Positions 34,266 to 44,171 of a DNA stretch of 64,000 bases are shown piece by piece (positions within the stretch are counted from its first letter, which is position 1; each line of letters begins with the position of its first letter). The notes under the pieces are model-generated. The model ran no database searches. It was not told the origin of the DNA and was given only the letters and a program-made list of their open reading frames with translations. The position numbers and the translations under genes were made by a program. This stretch comes from Melioribacteraceae bacterium (GTDB lineage Bacteria > Bacteroidota > Ignavibacteria > Ignavibacteriales > Melioribacteraceae), in the NCBI GenBank assembly GCA_011525875.1, contig WYBN01000009.1:310001-374000 (forward strand), in the 5' to 3' direction.

Positions 34266-35150
34266 ATGGAAAACAATACGAAATCAATTTTGTTTTCGCT
34301 GTCGGCGGTTTTTCTCTGGTCAACGGTAGCTGCTGCTTTCAAACTGACTCTTGAAGGCATTACGTTTGCGCAGCTTCTTTTCTATTCTTCGTCGGCAAGC
34401 TGCGTTGTACTTTTTATCTTCGTGATTTTTAATGAACCTAATAAATTTCCTCAGATGTTTGGCAAGAAATATTTGGCGAAAAATATTCTGATGGGAGCCG
34501 CTAATCCATTTCTTTATTATCTGGTTTTATTCAAAGCGTATTCAATTCTGCCGGCGCAGGAAGCGCAGCCTTTAAATTATACTTGGCCCATTACAATTTC
34601 CATTTTCTCAGTCATATTTCTCAACCAGAAACTTTGCAGCAGGACAATTATCGGGTTGATTTCTGCTTTTATTGGGGTAGTAATAATAGCAACGCGAGGA
34701 GATTTCTATGCGCTAAAATTTCATAATCTATACGGAGTAATATTAGCTGTCGGAAGTTCGATTATTTGGGCTTTGTATTGGATAATGAATCTTCTTGACA
34801 AGCGTTCAAATTCAATAAAACTTTTTTCGGCGTTCTTTTACGGCTCAATAATTTCGGCTGTTTATGTTTTCTTTTTTGATTCATTCTTTATAGCGCAAAC
34901 AGAATATTTGGCGGGCGCGGTTTATATCGGATTGTTCGAGATGGGAATAACGTTTTTCTTATGGCTGAAAGGTCTGGAATTAAGTTCAAACAAGTCAAAA
35001 ACTTCAACTCTTGCATATATGTCGCCTTTTGTATCCTTAATCTTTATCTCAACTATACTGAACGAAAAATTATTTACATCTTCCATTCTTGGACTACTAT
35101 TTATTATCGGGGGTATTTTATTACAGCAAATAAGATTCAAGAGAGAGTGA
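34266..35150 (+). CDS. EamA-family (drug/metabolite) transporter
   Basis: A 294-residue inner-membrane protein with ten predicted helices in two EamA repeats (about 8-140 and 150-290). FSLSAVFLWSTVAAAFKLTLEGITFAQ begins the first repeat and the segment QEAQPLNYTWPITISIFSVIFL carries the conserved Pro-rich helix end. The substrate is unknown: family members export amino acids, nucleosides or drugs. Its last 14 bases overlap the end of the convergent metallo-hydrolase gene. Confidence 0.88.
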   Translation: MENNTKSILFSLSAVFLWSTVAAAFKLTLEGITFAQLLFYSSSASCVVLFIFVIFNEPNKFPQMFGKKYLAKNILMGAANPFLYYLVLFKAYSILPAQEAQPLNYTWPITISIFSVIFLNQKLCSRTIIGLISAFIGVVIIATRGDFYALKFHNLYGVILAVGSSIIWALYWIMNLLDKRSNSIKLFSAFFYGSIISAVYVFFFDSFFIAQTEYLAGAVYIGLFEMGITFFLWLKGLELSSNKSKTSTLAYMSPFVSLIFISTILNEKLFTSSILGLLFIIGGILLQQIRFKRE

Positions 35151-36081
35151 AAGTCTGTCCAATTTCTTCAAGTGCGACTTTAACTTTATACTTTGGTGCA
35201 GAGGTTATCAGCCAGTCAATAGGCTCGTTGAATGGTTCTCTGCCTTGCTGAAATGTTTTGCAGTGAATGGGGATAAAATATTTTGCATGGAAATCATCCG
35301 CCATTTTCAAAGCTTCCTCGGGGTTGCAATGCGATTGTTTCCAAGGATTATAAGCGCCGATAGGCATAACTGCTATATCAATGTTTTTATTTTTCAACAC
35401 AGCAAATTTATTAGTGTATCTCGTATCGCCTCCGAACAGAATTCTCTTACCTTTATATTCTATTAGGTAAGAATTATAGCTGCGCCCATCCTTGAAGAAT
35501 CCTCTTGAGCGGTCTTTTTCCCAAGGGAATCGCCAGCCGAAATGTTCAACCTCGAAGGCTTTAATATTTATTCCGCTCAACACCGCCTCTTCATCCCAAT
35601 CCAATACAGTAATTGATTTCCAATCAAGATCGCGGATAATATCTCCGGTCAAATAAGCGACCACCACATCAATTTCGCCGGGGAATTTTTTAGTTAATGC
35701 AGAAAGGGTAGGGTGATCCGTATGATCCATATGCCCGTGCGAAAGAAGAACAATATCCGGTTTTGGTATTTCATCAATTGTTAAAGCAGGCGGGGTTAAA
35801 CGGGAAGGGCCTATAGTTGTGCCAAGAAAGTTTAAGCCGACCCGGTTAAAAAGAACCGGATCTGTTAATATCCACCTGCCGAAAAAATTAATCAAAACTG
35901 TTGAATGACCGAGCCACGAAATATTTATCTGGTCTGTATCCCATTCTTCAATATCGGGTTTATAATTCAGCTTGACAGGGGCAGCAATTACTTCGTTGTC
36001 TTCAAATACCGAAGGAGCGATAAATGCCGCGGCGGCAGTTATAAGTCCGTTCTTCAAAAATTTTCGTCTGTTCTGTCTCAT
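35137..36081 (-). CDS. Tat-exported metallo-beta-lactamase-fold hydrolase
   Basis: A 314-residue protein with a twin-arginine signal (MRQNRRKFLKNGLITAAAAF), so it is folded before export. The metal motif is LSHGHMDHTDHPTL (HxHxDH), with later ligands in FEVEHFGWRFP, GGDTRYTN and IPIHC. The sequence resembles the NAPE-PLD/UlaG-like L-ascorbate lactonase group of the fold. The substrate cannot be read from sequence. It converges on the EamA gene with a 14-base overlap. Confidence 0.88.
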   Translation of the reverse strand: MRQNRRKFLKNGLITAAAAFIAPSVFEDNEVIAAPVKLNYKPDIEEWDTDQINISWLGHSTVLINFFGRWILTDPVLFNRVGLNFLGTTIGPSRLTPPALTIDEIPKPDIVLLSHGHMDHTDHPTLSALTKKFPGEIDVVVAYLTGDIIRDLDWKSITVLDWDEEAVLSGINIKAFEVEHFGWRFPWEKDRSRGFFKDGRSYNSYLIEYKGKRILFGGDTRYTNKFAVLKNKNIDIAVMPIGAYNPWKQSHCNPEEALKMADDFHAKYFIPIHCKTFQQGREPFNEPIDWLITSAPKYKVKVALEEIGQTFTLS

Positions 36082-36131
36082 GATAATTTTAACAAAAGAT
36101 AACTGGGAAAGATTCCAAATTCCCGGAATAT

Positions 36132-36587
36132 TTATGTAACCACCTTATTAGAGAGCTCGTTTACGTCGTTGGCTTTAACCGGGAAATGCGAAGCGAGAAT
36201 CTCACCCACATTTTCTATTGCCGAGAGTATACCTTCGAGATAATGTCCTAACTTAAATTCTTTCTGCATTTGATCACGAATCAAATCCCAAGTTTCCCGC
36301 TTAACTTTTGAATTTATCCCTTCATCTGCAAGTATGTAAAATTGACGCGAAGCCAAATCAATGAATAATAATATGCCGGTTCTATCGCGGGTTTTTTCCA
36401 TCCCGAGTTTGTGGAATTCGCGAACAGCAAGATCTCTAACGGATACGCTCTTACCGAATAACGGTTTATCCTCCTTAATCGCAAAACGAACTTCCCCGGC
36501 AGTGATTTTCTCAGTCTCTTTGATTTTTTTTGAGATCAACAAAAAATCATCATCGTCGAAAAAATGATAAATTAAACTAGTTGTCAT
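36132..36587 (-). CDS. TPM-domain (TLP18.3/Psb32-like) protein
   Basis: A 151-residue protein with one TPM domain (about 12-140; EKITAGEVRFAIKE, GILLFIDLASRQFYILADEGINSKV). The ATG at 36587 is chosen over a GTG at 36617 because the domain starts directly after it. No signal peptide or membrane helix is visible, so it seems soluble and lacks the C-terminal helix seen in many YgcG relatives. TPM proteins have phosphatase-like or chaperone-like roles in plants and bacteria; the role here is open. Single gene. Confidence 0.75.
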   Translation of the reverse strand: MTTSLIYHFFDDDDFLLISKKIKETEKITAGEVRFAIKEDKPLFGKSVSVRDLAVREFHKLGMEKTRDRTGILLFIDLASRQFYILADEGINSKVKRETWDLIRDQMQKEFKLGHYLEGILSAIENVGEILASHFPVKANDVNELSNKVVT

Positions 36588-36782
36588 ATTCTGCTCTCTG
36601 CTTTCAATAATGCTCACTCAAAATATAAAATTCTTTTGTGAATAGAAATATGAATTTTCGGAGCTTATAGTTGGCAAAAAATTAATGTTATTCGCACTTA
36701 AGCCGGGCACGCTGTTGAATTTAATAAATCTAATTGATACTTTTTACAGAGGTTATCCGCCTACATCTAACGAGGGTAATAA

Positions 36783-37637
36783 ATGATGAATCGTAATGCA
36801 AAAATATTCTTGTCGGAACTGATCATGTTATTTCTTTGGCTGAACTCAATTGCTTATGCTCAAGATTCCGCCGGTGTTACAAGCAAAACCAATTATACCA
36901 GACTTGCTTTAATAAGCGGCGTTACTGCTGGCGTATTTGTTTACGGTTATACGGTTCAGAATAATATGTGGTGGAAAGGCGAGAAGAGCAAATTCCATTT
37001 CAATTGGGATGATGATTGGAAGAATTCGCTTGGCGCGGATAAGTACGGACATTTTTTTTTCGGCTATCTGATAACCTCCATTTATGAAGAGACTTTTGCC
37101 TGGGCTGATCTTGAAAAGAATCTGCTCTGGGCGATGATAGTTTCATTCTCTTATCAAACCTTTACCGAATTACGCGACGGCTTTTCGAAACAGTACGGTT
37201 TCAGCTGGGGTGATTTTACTGCAAATGCAATAGGTGTTTCGATTCCTTATCTCAGACGTCAGTTTAATTGGCTTAATTATTTGGACTTTAAATTAAGCTA
37301 TTATCCCTCAAGAAGATTCAAGGAAGGTTCCAACAGATACATCATTGACGACTATGAAAGCACATACAACTGGATATCAATCGATATTAATAAAATGCTC
37401 GGCGTGAAAATTCTTCCGGCTTTTATGAATATCGCCTTAGGACACGGTGTAAAAAATCTTGACATCTCGAATAAAAGAACACATGAATTTTTTCTCGCAT
37501 TGGATTGGAATTTAATTAATCTTCCGGGCGATTCAAACTTTCTTCTTAAGTTAAAGAAGATGCTTAATTTCTACCGCCTGCCTTCGCCGGCAGTTAGAAT
37601 TTATCCCGATGTTATCTGGTACGGCATAAAGTTTTAA
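36783..37637 (+). CDS. DUF2279-family envelope protein
   Basis: A 284-residue protein with a signal peptide (about 1-26, ending AYAQ). The family block around NSLGADKYGHFFFGYLITSIYEETFAWADL is characteristic of DUF2279 (YfiM-like), with additional helix-rich segments around WAMIVSFSYQTFTELRDGFS. These are predicted periplasmic or outer-membrane-associated proteins without a known biochemical role. The start follows AACGAGGG. It ends seven bases from the end of the convergent glycosyltransferase gene. Confidence 0.82.
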   Translation: MMNRNAKIFLSELIMLFLWLNSIAYAQDSAGVTSKTNYTRLALISGVTAGVFVYGYTVQNNMWWKGEKSKFHFNWDDDWKNSLGADKYGHFFFGYLITSIYEETFAWADLEKNLLWAMIVSFSYQTFTELRDGFSKQYGFSWGDFTANAIGVSIPYLRRQFNWLNYLDFKLSYYPSRRFKEGSNRYIIDDYESTYNWISIDINKMLGVKILPAFMNIALGHGVKNLDISNKRTHEFFLALDWNLINLPGDSNFLLKLKKMLNFYRLPSPAVRIYPDVIWYGIKF

Positions 37638-37644
37638 GCCGCGT

Positions 37645-39603
37645 TTAATTGATTGCAAATGTTTCGTCAAATAATAAAGGCGAAAATTTTTTTAACTCAT
37701 GATAACAATCCCAAAAGTTCGGCATGTCGTTTTTTTTGATGTAAGTTTTCATCAGATACAGCCGGGATATACAGTTCATCTCATCGATTTCAAGAGATTT
37801 CTTTAAATAGTTTTCAGCCTGCAAAAGATTCTCACGGTGAAAATAAGAATAACCTATTACTGCAGCAGCCTGCGATGTGCGGGAGGGACATCTGGCAATT
37901 ATTTCATCACATTCCTTAAAAATTAAACTCAGCAAAGAGGAGTCGCCCGTTTCTGTCATTCTCAAAAAATAATTATTAGCTCTGATATAGTTTGCTACAA
38001 AGCTGATATCGCACTGCTGTGAGAACTCAATTTCGGCAGGCGGCGAACCTTCGAAAAGGTCACGCCTTGTAAATACAGGAAGATACTGATTCAGCTCCCG
38101 GGAATAAAATAATTGCGGGAAATATTGTTTGTGAAACAATTCACTTCCAAACAAAGCCGCTTCGGGAAAAGCGCTCGGTTTGGCGCCGGCTGGAAAAATT
38201 ATGAAATGAGGTTTCTCGTTTAACACATAGTCAATATTATAACGACGCTCCCGCCAGGCAAGCGGAATTGAATCGTCTATTCCTTCCGTCTCTTTTGGGT
38301 TATGTGCAATATATTTATCGGTCAACCCGATTAAGTCAATTACTTCAGCATCTGAATAGTAAGAGAATGCCCCGATAGTTGACAGACTGACTCTTGGCTG
38401 GATGTTTTTTACCGCAGAAATCCTGCCGACATAATCGGCATAAATTCTCATTTTTTTTACAAGACCGATTTCAAAACCGCGCGTACTATTTATGACGGGT
38501 AATTCACGATGATAAATTGTTATGAAGTAAAAAATGAAAAAAGCCGAAATAATACAAGCGGATAAATCTTTTAAGCTGTTTAATTTATCATTGCTGCGAA
38601 TCAGCATAATTATTGCGGAGACAGAATAAACATATACTAAAGGTATTACCGGAAGCAAAAATCTATGGAAGGGGAGAACATCACCGCCGATAAGTACAAC
38701 TGCGGTAAAGTAAGCCGAAAGAGTTAGAATATAAAAACTGATTTCCCTGAAAAATTCTTTATAACGGAAAAGAAGTATTGGAAGTATCAGCAGTAAACCG
38801 TAGATAAAATAAGTGGAGAATGATTCGCCGAGATAATCAAATCCGCGGTAAATATAGAAAAAACCGAAGCCCGTTTTCGCAAAAAATGTATTGGGCAGGA
38901 AATGCCCATAATAAGTTAATCTGAATCCCAAATAAATTAAGATAGGGACCATAAATATCAGCTGCTCGAAAATAAAGTTCTTATCTATTGTTTCTTTAAT
39001 TCTTTTTCTGCTGATAAAAAGACGGTGGGAAAAAATTATAATCCAAAAAAACATTCCTTCGGGTCTAGTTAATGCGGAGAGTAAAAGAACCGCCTGTAGG
39101 ATTATGCCTTTCCTTAAGGAGTTAAGACCAAAATAAATGTACACCGCTGAAAGAATTAAAAAAACGAAAAGACTCGTTTCCATTCCGCTTACAGACCAGT
39201 AGTGAAATCCTCCCGTCAAAGAAAATAGGGCTGCGGGAATAAAATTCATTATCTCGCTTGAAAAATTATTTTCATAAAAAGATTTATTGATACGCAGAGT
39301 TAAGAAATAAACTGCAACAACAGAGCATGCGCCGAAAAGTAAAGACAATTGAGTTGAGAAGGAAACATAGTCAAGCTTAAGAAAACCTAATAAGCTTAGT
39401 ATCATCACCCAAAGAAAATTTGTGTATCCTTCAACAAATTCGCCCTCGTTAAACACTAAACCCTTTCCGTTTAGAAAATTATCAACGTACCTGAAGCTCG
39501 TGAATGCGTCATCTTGAATGAAGCTTATATCAAGCGAAAGCTTCAAGAAGAACGCTATTAAACAAGCAATGACCGAAGCTCTAATAATTAATTTCATCCG
39601 CAA
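37645..39603 (-). CDS. GT-C-type membrane glycosyltransferase with a C-terminal TPR-like tail
   Basis: A 652-residue protein with about eleven membrane helices (residues 1-375). The first loop has the acidic pair Asp31-Asp32 (FIQDDAFTSFRYV), a GT-C hallmark, and VEGYTNFLWV and ALTRPEGMFFW are like arabinofuranosyl- or mannosyl-transferases of the AftB group. The following part (about 390-520) is a soluble domain and residues 560-652 form TPR-like helices. The lipid-linked sugar donor and acceptor are unknown. It could build cell-surface glycan or decorate proteins. Confidence 0.7.
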   Translation of the reverse strand: MRMKLIIRASVIACLIAFFLKLSLDISFIQDDAFTSFRYVDNFLNGKGLVFNEGEFVEGYTNFLWVMILSLLGFLKLDYVSFSTQLSLLFGACSVVAVYFLTLRINKSFYENNFSSEIMNFIPAALFSLTGGFHYWSVSGMETSLFVFLILSAVYIYFGLNSLRKGIILQAVLLLSALTRPEGMFFWIIIFSHRLFISRKRIKETIDKNFIFEQLIFMVPILIYLGFRLTYYGHFLPNTFFAKTGFGFFYIYRGFDYLGESFSTYFIYGLLLILPILLFRYKEFFREISFYILTLSAYFTAVVLIGGDVLPFHRFLLPVIPLVYVYSVSAIIMLIRSNDKLNSLKDLSACIISAFFIFYFITIYHRELPVINSTRGFEIGLVKKMRIYADYVGRISAVKNIQPRVSLSTIGAFSYYSDAEVIDLIGLTDKYIAHNPKETEGIDDSIPLAWRERRYNIDYVLNEKPHFIIFPAGAKPSAFPEAALFGSELFHKQYFPQLFYSRELNQYLPVFTRRDLFEGSPPAEIEFSQQCDISFVANYIRANNYFLRMTETGDSSLLSLIFKECDEIIARCPSRTSQAAAVIGYSYFHRENLLQAENYLKKSLEIDEMNCISRLYLMKTYIKKNDMPNFWDCYHELKKFSPLLFDETFAIN

Positions 39604-39682
39604 AAATTGTCTGCTGTTAAAATAGTATTAGTCGTTTACTTTAATTAATTTTGTATTGTTAATATTCATTATCAAATTTATA

Positions 39683-41014
39683 ATGATACGCAATCCTTCC
39701 GGAAATACTTTCTCTATAAAAAACATTTTACGGGCACTGCAATATAAAAATTATAGATTATTTTTCGGGGGGCAGGCAGTATCATTAATCGGCACCTGGA
39801 TGCAGCAAATTGCATTGAGCTGGCTGATATATCGTTTAACGGGTTCGCCTTTCCTGCTTGGAGTAGTGAGTTTTTCTTCTCAAATACCGACATTTCTTCT
39901 TTCGCCGATTGCCGGAGTTTATGCAGATCACTTCGATAAAAGAAAGATACTAATTATCACCCAATCCTTAAGCATGATCCAAGCCTTCCTCCTGGTCTTT
40001 CTCATTGCTGCGGATTTAATTTCCGTTTGGTGGATAATCACATTGAATATAATGCTCGGTATTATAAACGGTTTTGATATGACATCCCGGCAGGCTTTCG
40101 TCGTCGAAATGGTAGAAAATAAAGACGATATTGGAAATGCCATTGCGTTGAACTCAATGATGTTCAATCTCGCCAGATTGATCGGACCTTCTCTTGCGGG
40201 AATAATTATAGCCGCAGCTGATGAAACCGTCTGTTTCTTGATCAATGGTATAAGTTACATAGGCGTAATTATTGCCTTAATTAAAATGAACACACCGAAA
40301 CCGGAAAATACTTTCAGGCGAAATGAAATTCTAAACAATATAAAAGAAGGTTTCAAATACACTGTGGAGTTTACCCCCGTGAGAATAATTTTAGGGCAGG
40401 TAGCTCTGATAAGTCTCGCTGGAATGCCTTATATTGTTTTAATGCCTGTATTTGCGAAGGAAGTGCTCGGAGGCGGAGCCGATACGCTTGGCTTTTTGAT
40501 CGGGGCGGTAGGTGTCGGCGCATTCTTTGGCGCAATATTTTTAGCCTCAAGAAAAACGGTTCTGGGTTTAGGAAGAGTTATCGCACGCACTGCTTTCTCA
40601 TTTTCAGTAGCTGTTATTCTTTTTGCCCATTCGGACTTGTTGTGGGTGTCGCTGTTATTAATGGTGGCAGCCGGTTTTTCCGCCATGGTTCAATTATCAT
40701 CGGGTAATACTATAATCCAAACGATAACAGATGATAGTATGCGCGGAAGGGTAATGAGTTTTTATACAATGTCATTTATGGGTGCGGCTCCGCTCGGCAG
40801 TTTGATTGCAGGAAGTTCAGCCGATGCAATCGGAGCGCCATTGACGTTAACCTTTGGCGGTTTGATTTGTATGCTTGGCGCAATTTATTTTACAAATAAA
40901 CTTCCTGTAATCAAAAAATTAATTAAACCTATCTACGTCGAGAAGGGAATAATCAAAGAAGTCGCCAAAGGTATGCAATCGGCAACTCATCTCCGCATGC
41001 CCCCGCAAGGTTAA
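39683..41014 (+). CDS. MFS exporter of the EntS/MFS_3 group
   Basis: A 443-residue inner-membrane transporter with twelve predicted helices. ALQYKNYRLFFGGQAVSLIGTWMQQIALSWLIYRLTG is the MFS_3/EntS start, and YADHFDKRKIL is the conserved loop between helices 2 and 3. The start at 39683 is preferred, with an in-frame start 27 bases upstream. The C-terminal half repeats the fold. Group members export siderophores or drugs; no siderophore genes are adjacent. Divergent from the glycosyltransferase gene with about 80 bases between. Confidence 0.85.
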   Translation: MIRNPSGNTFSIKNILRALQYKNYRLFFGGQAVSLIGTWMQQIALSWLIYRLTGSPFLLGVVSFSSQIPTFLLSPIAGVYADHFDKRKILIITQSLSMIQAFLLVFLIAADLISVWWIITLNIMLGIINGFDMTSRQAFVVEMVENKDDIGNAIALNSMMFNLARLIGPSLAGIIIAAADETVCFLINGISYIGVIIALIKMNTPKPENTFRRNEILNNIKEGFKYTVEFTPVRIILGQVALISLAGMPYIVLMPVFAKEVLGGGADTLGFLIGAVGVGAFFGAIFLASRKTVLGLGRVIARTAFSFSVAVILFAHSDLLWVSLLLMVAAGFSAMVQLSSGNTIIQTITDDSMRGRVMSFYTMSFMGAAPLGSLIAGSSADAIGAPLTLTFGGLICMLGAIYFTNKLPVIKKLIKPIYVEKGIIKEVAKGMQSATHLRMPPQG

Positions 41015-41322
41015 GAAGAACGGCGCTTTCAAACAATTTCTTTTTCCAGATGAATAAAATTATTAATGAAATAATGAGAAATTTTGCCGTTATTTTTGTG
41101 TTATTCCAAATTTTAATTATACTCCCAAGGTTATTGCGATTAACCTTTAATTTGTTGAAGTCTAATTACCGGAACAACGAAACCACATGAAAAGCTCTAC
41201 AAAATTCCGCTTACAAAAGAGAAAAAGAAAAATCTAAAAAAAGAAATGAGTAATATCCAAAAACTCCACTTTTTCTTTTAAAACACTATGAACAATAATT
41301 TCAAATTGATCTTTTGTTATTT
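41015..41322. other. Intergenic region with a weak terminator-like hairpin
   Basis: About 308 bases without a gene, between the convergent MFS and subtilase genes. The arms AAGGTTA (41127-41133) and TAACCTT (41141-41147) form a weak hairpin that could end the MFS transcript. The rest is A/T-rich with a purine-rich tract around 41216-41250 and no convincing open frame. Confidence 0.55.
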
Positions 41323-44157
41323 CTACCTCAGCAGCAATAATTTTTTAACGGACGAAAATGAACCTGCGCGCAGTTCATAGAAGTAAACACCGCTTGCGAG
41401 GTTGCCCGCATTAAATGTTATTTCATAAATTCCGGGCGCTTTCGGCTCGTTTACCAACACTGCGACCTCTCTTCCCAGAATATCATATACTTTTAACAGT
41501 ACCGGCGAAGAAGAGAAAGACTGTGAGTTTGCATGAATTGAATATTTAATTTTGGTTGTCGGATTAAACGGATTAGGATAGTTCTGGCTCAATTCATACT
41601 GCGAAGGAATATTGTTGTTTTGATTTTCAGCGGAAGTTGGGAGGAATCCTTCAACCTTAACTGCGTCGAGCCCAACGAGATCGCCGTCATTTCCTATATA
41701 CTGCCATGCAAGCATAATATTTTGGTTTTTATATCCGCTTAGGTCAATTGTTTTCTTACGCCAAATCCAGCTTTGACCGTCATTTTCAGCAGTCCAAAGA
41801 TTTTGGAAATTAACGCCGTCGGTTGTTATCCATAATTTTAATGTTGCATAATTAAGCCATTGAGAGCTGTGCCCGGCGTAAAACTCTACAGATGCCGCAC
41901 CGTTTCCTAGAGAAATAACAGGACTTACCAGCCATTCATTTTGATCTTCGGCAATCCACTGGCAAATAGCCGAAAAAGTGCTTAACGGGTCTATAGTATT
42001 AAAATTATTATTTGAAGGATTTCCTTGCCGCCAATTATTTGTGGCGTGAGTATTAACTACCTGCCAGCCGGCTGGCGGAAAATCATTTTCAAAACCTTCC
42101 TCCAACAGCGTTGCTATTCCTCCGGAACTGCCGGAAACATTCTGCACCGCAGCCAATGCGTCGATTTTGCCGCTGCCAAAAGAATTATTTTCCGATGCAC
42201 CTGTAAAACCATCTTTGCGGGCTGTTGATTTTAAGATGTTCAGCGCTCTGTCGTAGTCCAATGTTGCGTCCCTCTGAAGCATTAAAGAAACTACACCTGT
42301 TACATGCGGCGAAGCCATACTTGTGCCCTGCATTTTCTGATGCTTACCTCCTTGAACAACAAAGCTGCGCGGAGTATATTCATCGCTGATTGTAAGATTT
42401 GATGAAAGCGCCGCAACAATTACTTCACCCGGGGCTGAAATATCTGGCTTGATTCTGCCGTCGCGGCTCGGACCGAAACTGCTGAATCCTGATTTACTCC
42501 CGACAGTCGGGCTTCCTCCTTGTGTCCATGTGTTGCCGTCAATATCCACCCATTGATTTTTAGTTACATATGAACCGACACAAATAACTTTATTAGCAGT
42601 TCCCGGAATACCGATAGATTTATTATTATCGCCGGGATAAATTCCGGCAGAGGGATTGCTGTCCGTTGTAAAAAAACCTCCGGTTATCATCCATGCATCT
42701 AAAGTGCCGCTTCCGAAAGTATAAAGTACCCACCAGACAGCATTTAAATTATAAACGCCGTTACCGTCGTCAATAAGAATTGTGGCTCTTCTGGCGCCAT
42801 TGTTCGGGTCGGATGTAGTTCTTGCATCGATTGAAATTTTTCCATATGTAACGCCGCCAACAGTAAATAGCAGATCATCAAAACTCTGCCCCGGCGCAAC
42901 GGGATTGGTTGCGCCCAGATAGTTTAGATTAGCGTCATAAGCTGCAACTCCTACGCTTATGCTCCCGGAATTATACCACATATCCACCGCCGAGATTGAT
43001 TCACCCTGAAATATCTTCCAAATCGTTTGTCTTGCTTCGTTAATCGAACTGCCGCCGGTTGTGTAGCTCAGATGTACTTGATCTTCGCCTTCATTGCCTG
43101 CGGCGGCGACAATTATTTTTCCCTGTCCGGTTAAATTGCTTAAAGACTGCTCGTACAAGCTTGTGCCGTCGTGAGCGCCGTAATGTCCGCCGAGGCTTAA
43201 ATTAATTACTGCCGGTTTACCAGCCGCTTGTGCATTCTGAAAAATATAATTGCAGCCGTTTACCACATCGCCGTCTGCAAAACCCGGTCCGTCGCGGAAT
43301 CCCTTCACGAAAATAATATCCGAGTTGGGAGCTATACCAAGATAGCTGCCATTGCTGCTTCCGGAGCCGGCAGCAGTAGCCGCAACGTGAGTTCCGTGCC
43401 CTCCTCCGTCGTTGCCGTCAACTTCATAGCATTGGTTTGCATCGATATTCGATTTTGTATATTCTCTGCCGTAATTATATCCCAAAGGCGGATTAGAAGA
43501 ACCGGACATATCCCACAAGTATTGAATTTTACTTCCTCCCGAATTCTTAAAGTCTTCATGCTTCCAGTCTATTCCGCTGTCGATTATGCCAGTTATTACG
43601 CCGTCGCCTCTGTATGACTGGGGCAGACCGCTGCCGGCATGAACCTGATCTGCTTTAATTTCAACCCTGCTTGCGTCCATCAGTTCTTTCCGGAACGTAC
43701 TCGCTTCAATAAAAATAATATCCTTGTTTGAAGCTATTTCATCCAGGGTTTCCAATTTGATTTCAGCAGTAAAAATGTTTCCGGCAACAGTATATGTTCT
43801 GCCGCCGAGAGTTTTAATTAAGTTCTTGACCGAATAAATATTTTCCGACTTAATGAAAACCTGAATTAAAGCTTCGCCATTTTCATTTTCGACGAAACTT
43901 AGCAGAGGATTGATTTTTCTGAACGATGCCAGATTAAGAGATGATTTTTTTAATTCATTTTTATGACGGGTATAAGCCATGTTCAACAATGGTGATGTTT
44001 TCTTCTGCCAGTCATTTGTTTCAGAAAAGGCAGCATGGATAACCTTTTCATCCGCATTGTAGAACTTTTTATTAATCCCAGATGATGATTTTTCCTGACT
44101 GATTAATGCCGGGGCAGATAAAAATAAAAAAACTAAAAGAAGTAACTTGTTTTTCAT
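41323..44157 (-). CDS. Subtilisin-like (S8) protease with T9SS sorting domain
   Basis: A 944-residue secreted protease. A signal peptide (about 1-20) precedes an I9-like propeptide region (about 90-160), the S8 domain with Asp193 (IIDSGIDW), His254 (GGGHGTHVA) and Ser613 (GTSMASPH), an insertion of about 140 residues within the catalytic domain, a jellyroll-like domain (about 690-850), and a T9SS type A sorting domain (about 868-944; SQNYPNPFNPTTKIKYS and a short basic ending). T9SS cargo crosses the outer membrane and may be anchored to the surface. Fourteen bases upstream lies a small lipoprotein gene with propeptide-like sequence, so the two are a pair. Confidence 0.92.
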   Translation of the reverse strand: MKNKLLLLVFLFLSAPALISQEKSSSGINKKFYNADEKVIHAAFSETNDWQKKTSPLLNMAYTRHKNELKKSSLNLASFRKINPLLSFVENENGEALIQVFIKSENIYSVKNLIKTLGGRTYTVAGNIFTAEIKLETLDEIASNKDIIFIEASTFRKELMDASRVEIKADQVHAGSGLPQSYRGDGVITGIIDSGIDWKHEDFKNSGGSKIQYLWDMSGSSNPPLGYNYGREYTKSNIDANQCYEVDGNDGGGHGTHVAATAAGSGSSNGSYLGIAPNSDIIFVKGFRDGPGFADGDVVNGCNYIFQNAQAAGKPAVINLSLGGHYGAHDGTSLYEQSLSNLTGQGKIIVAAAGNEGEDQVHLSYTTGGSSINEARQTIWKIFQGESISAVDMWYNSGSISVGVAAYDANLNYLGATNPVAPGQSFDDLLFTVGGVTYGKISIDARTTSDPNNGARRATILIDDGNGVYNLNAVWWVLYTFGSGTLDAWMITGGFFTTDSNPSAGIYPGDNNKSIGIPGTANKVICVGSYVTKNQWVDIDGNTWTQGGSPTVGSKSGFSSFGPSRDGRIKPDISAPGEVIVAALSSNLTISDEYTPRSFVVQGGKHQKMQGTSMASPHVTGVVSLMLQRDATLDYDRALNILKSTARKDGFTGASENNSFGSGKIDALAAVQNVSGSSGGIATLLEEGFENDFPPAGWQVVNTHATNNWRQGNPSNNNFNTIDPLSTFSAICQWIAEDQNEWLVSPVISLGNGAASVEFYAGHSSQWLNYATLKLWITTDGVNFQNLWTAENDGQSWIWRKKTIDLSGYKNQNIMLAWQYIGNDGDLVGLDAVKVEGFLPTSAENQNNNIPSQYELSQNYPNPFNPTTKIKYSIHANSQSFSSSPVLLKVYDILGREVAVLVNEPKAPGIYEITFNAGNLASGVYFYELRAGSFSSVKKLLLLR

Positions 44158-44171
44158 ATTTCACCTTTCAA

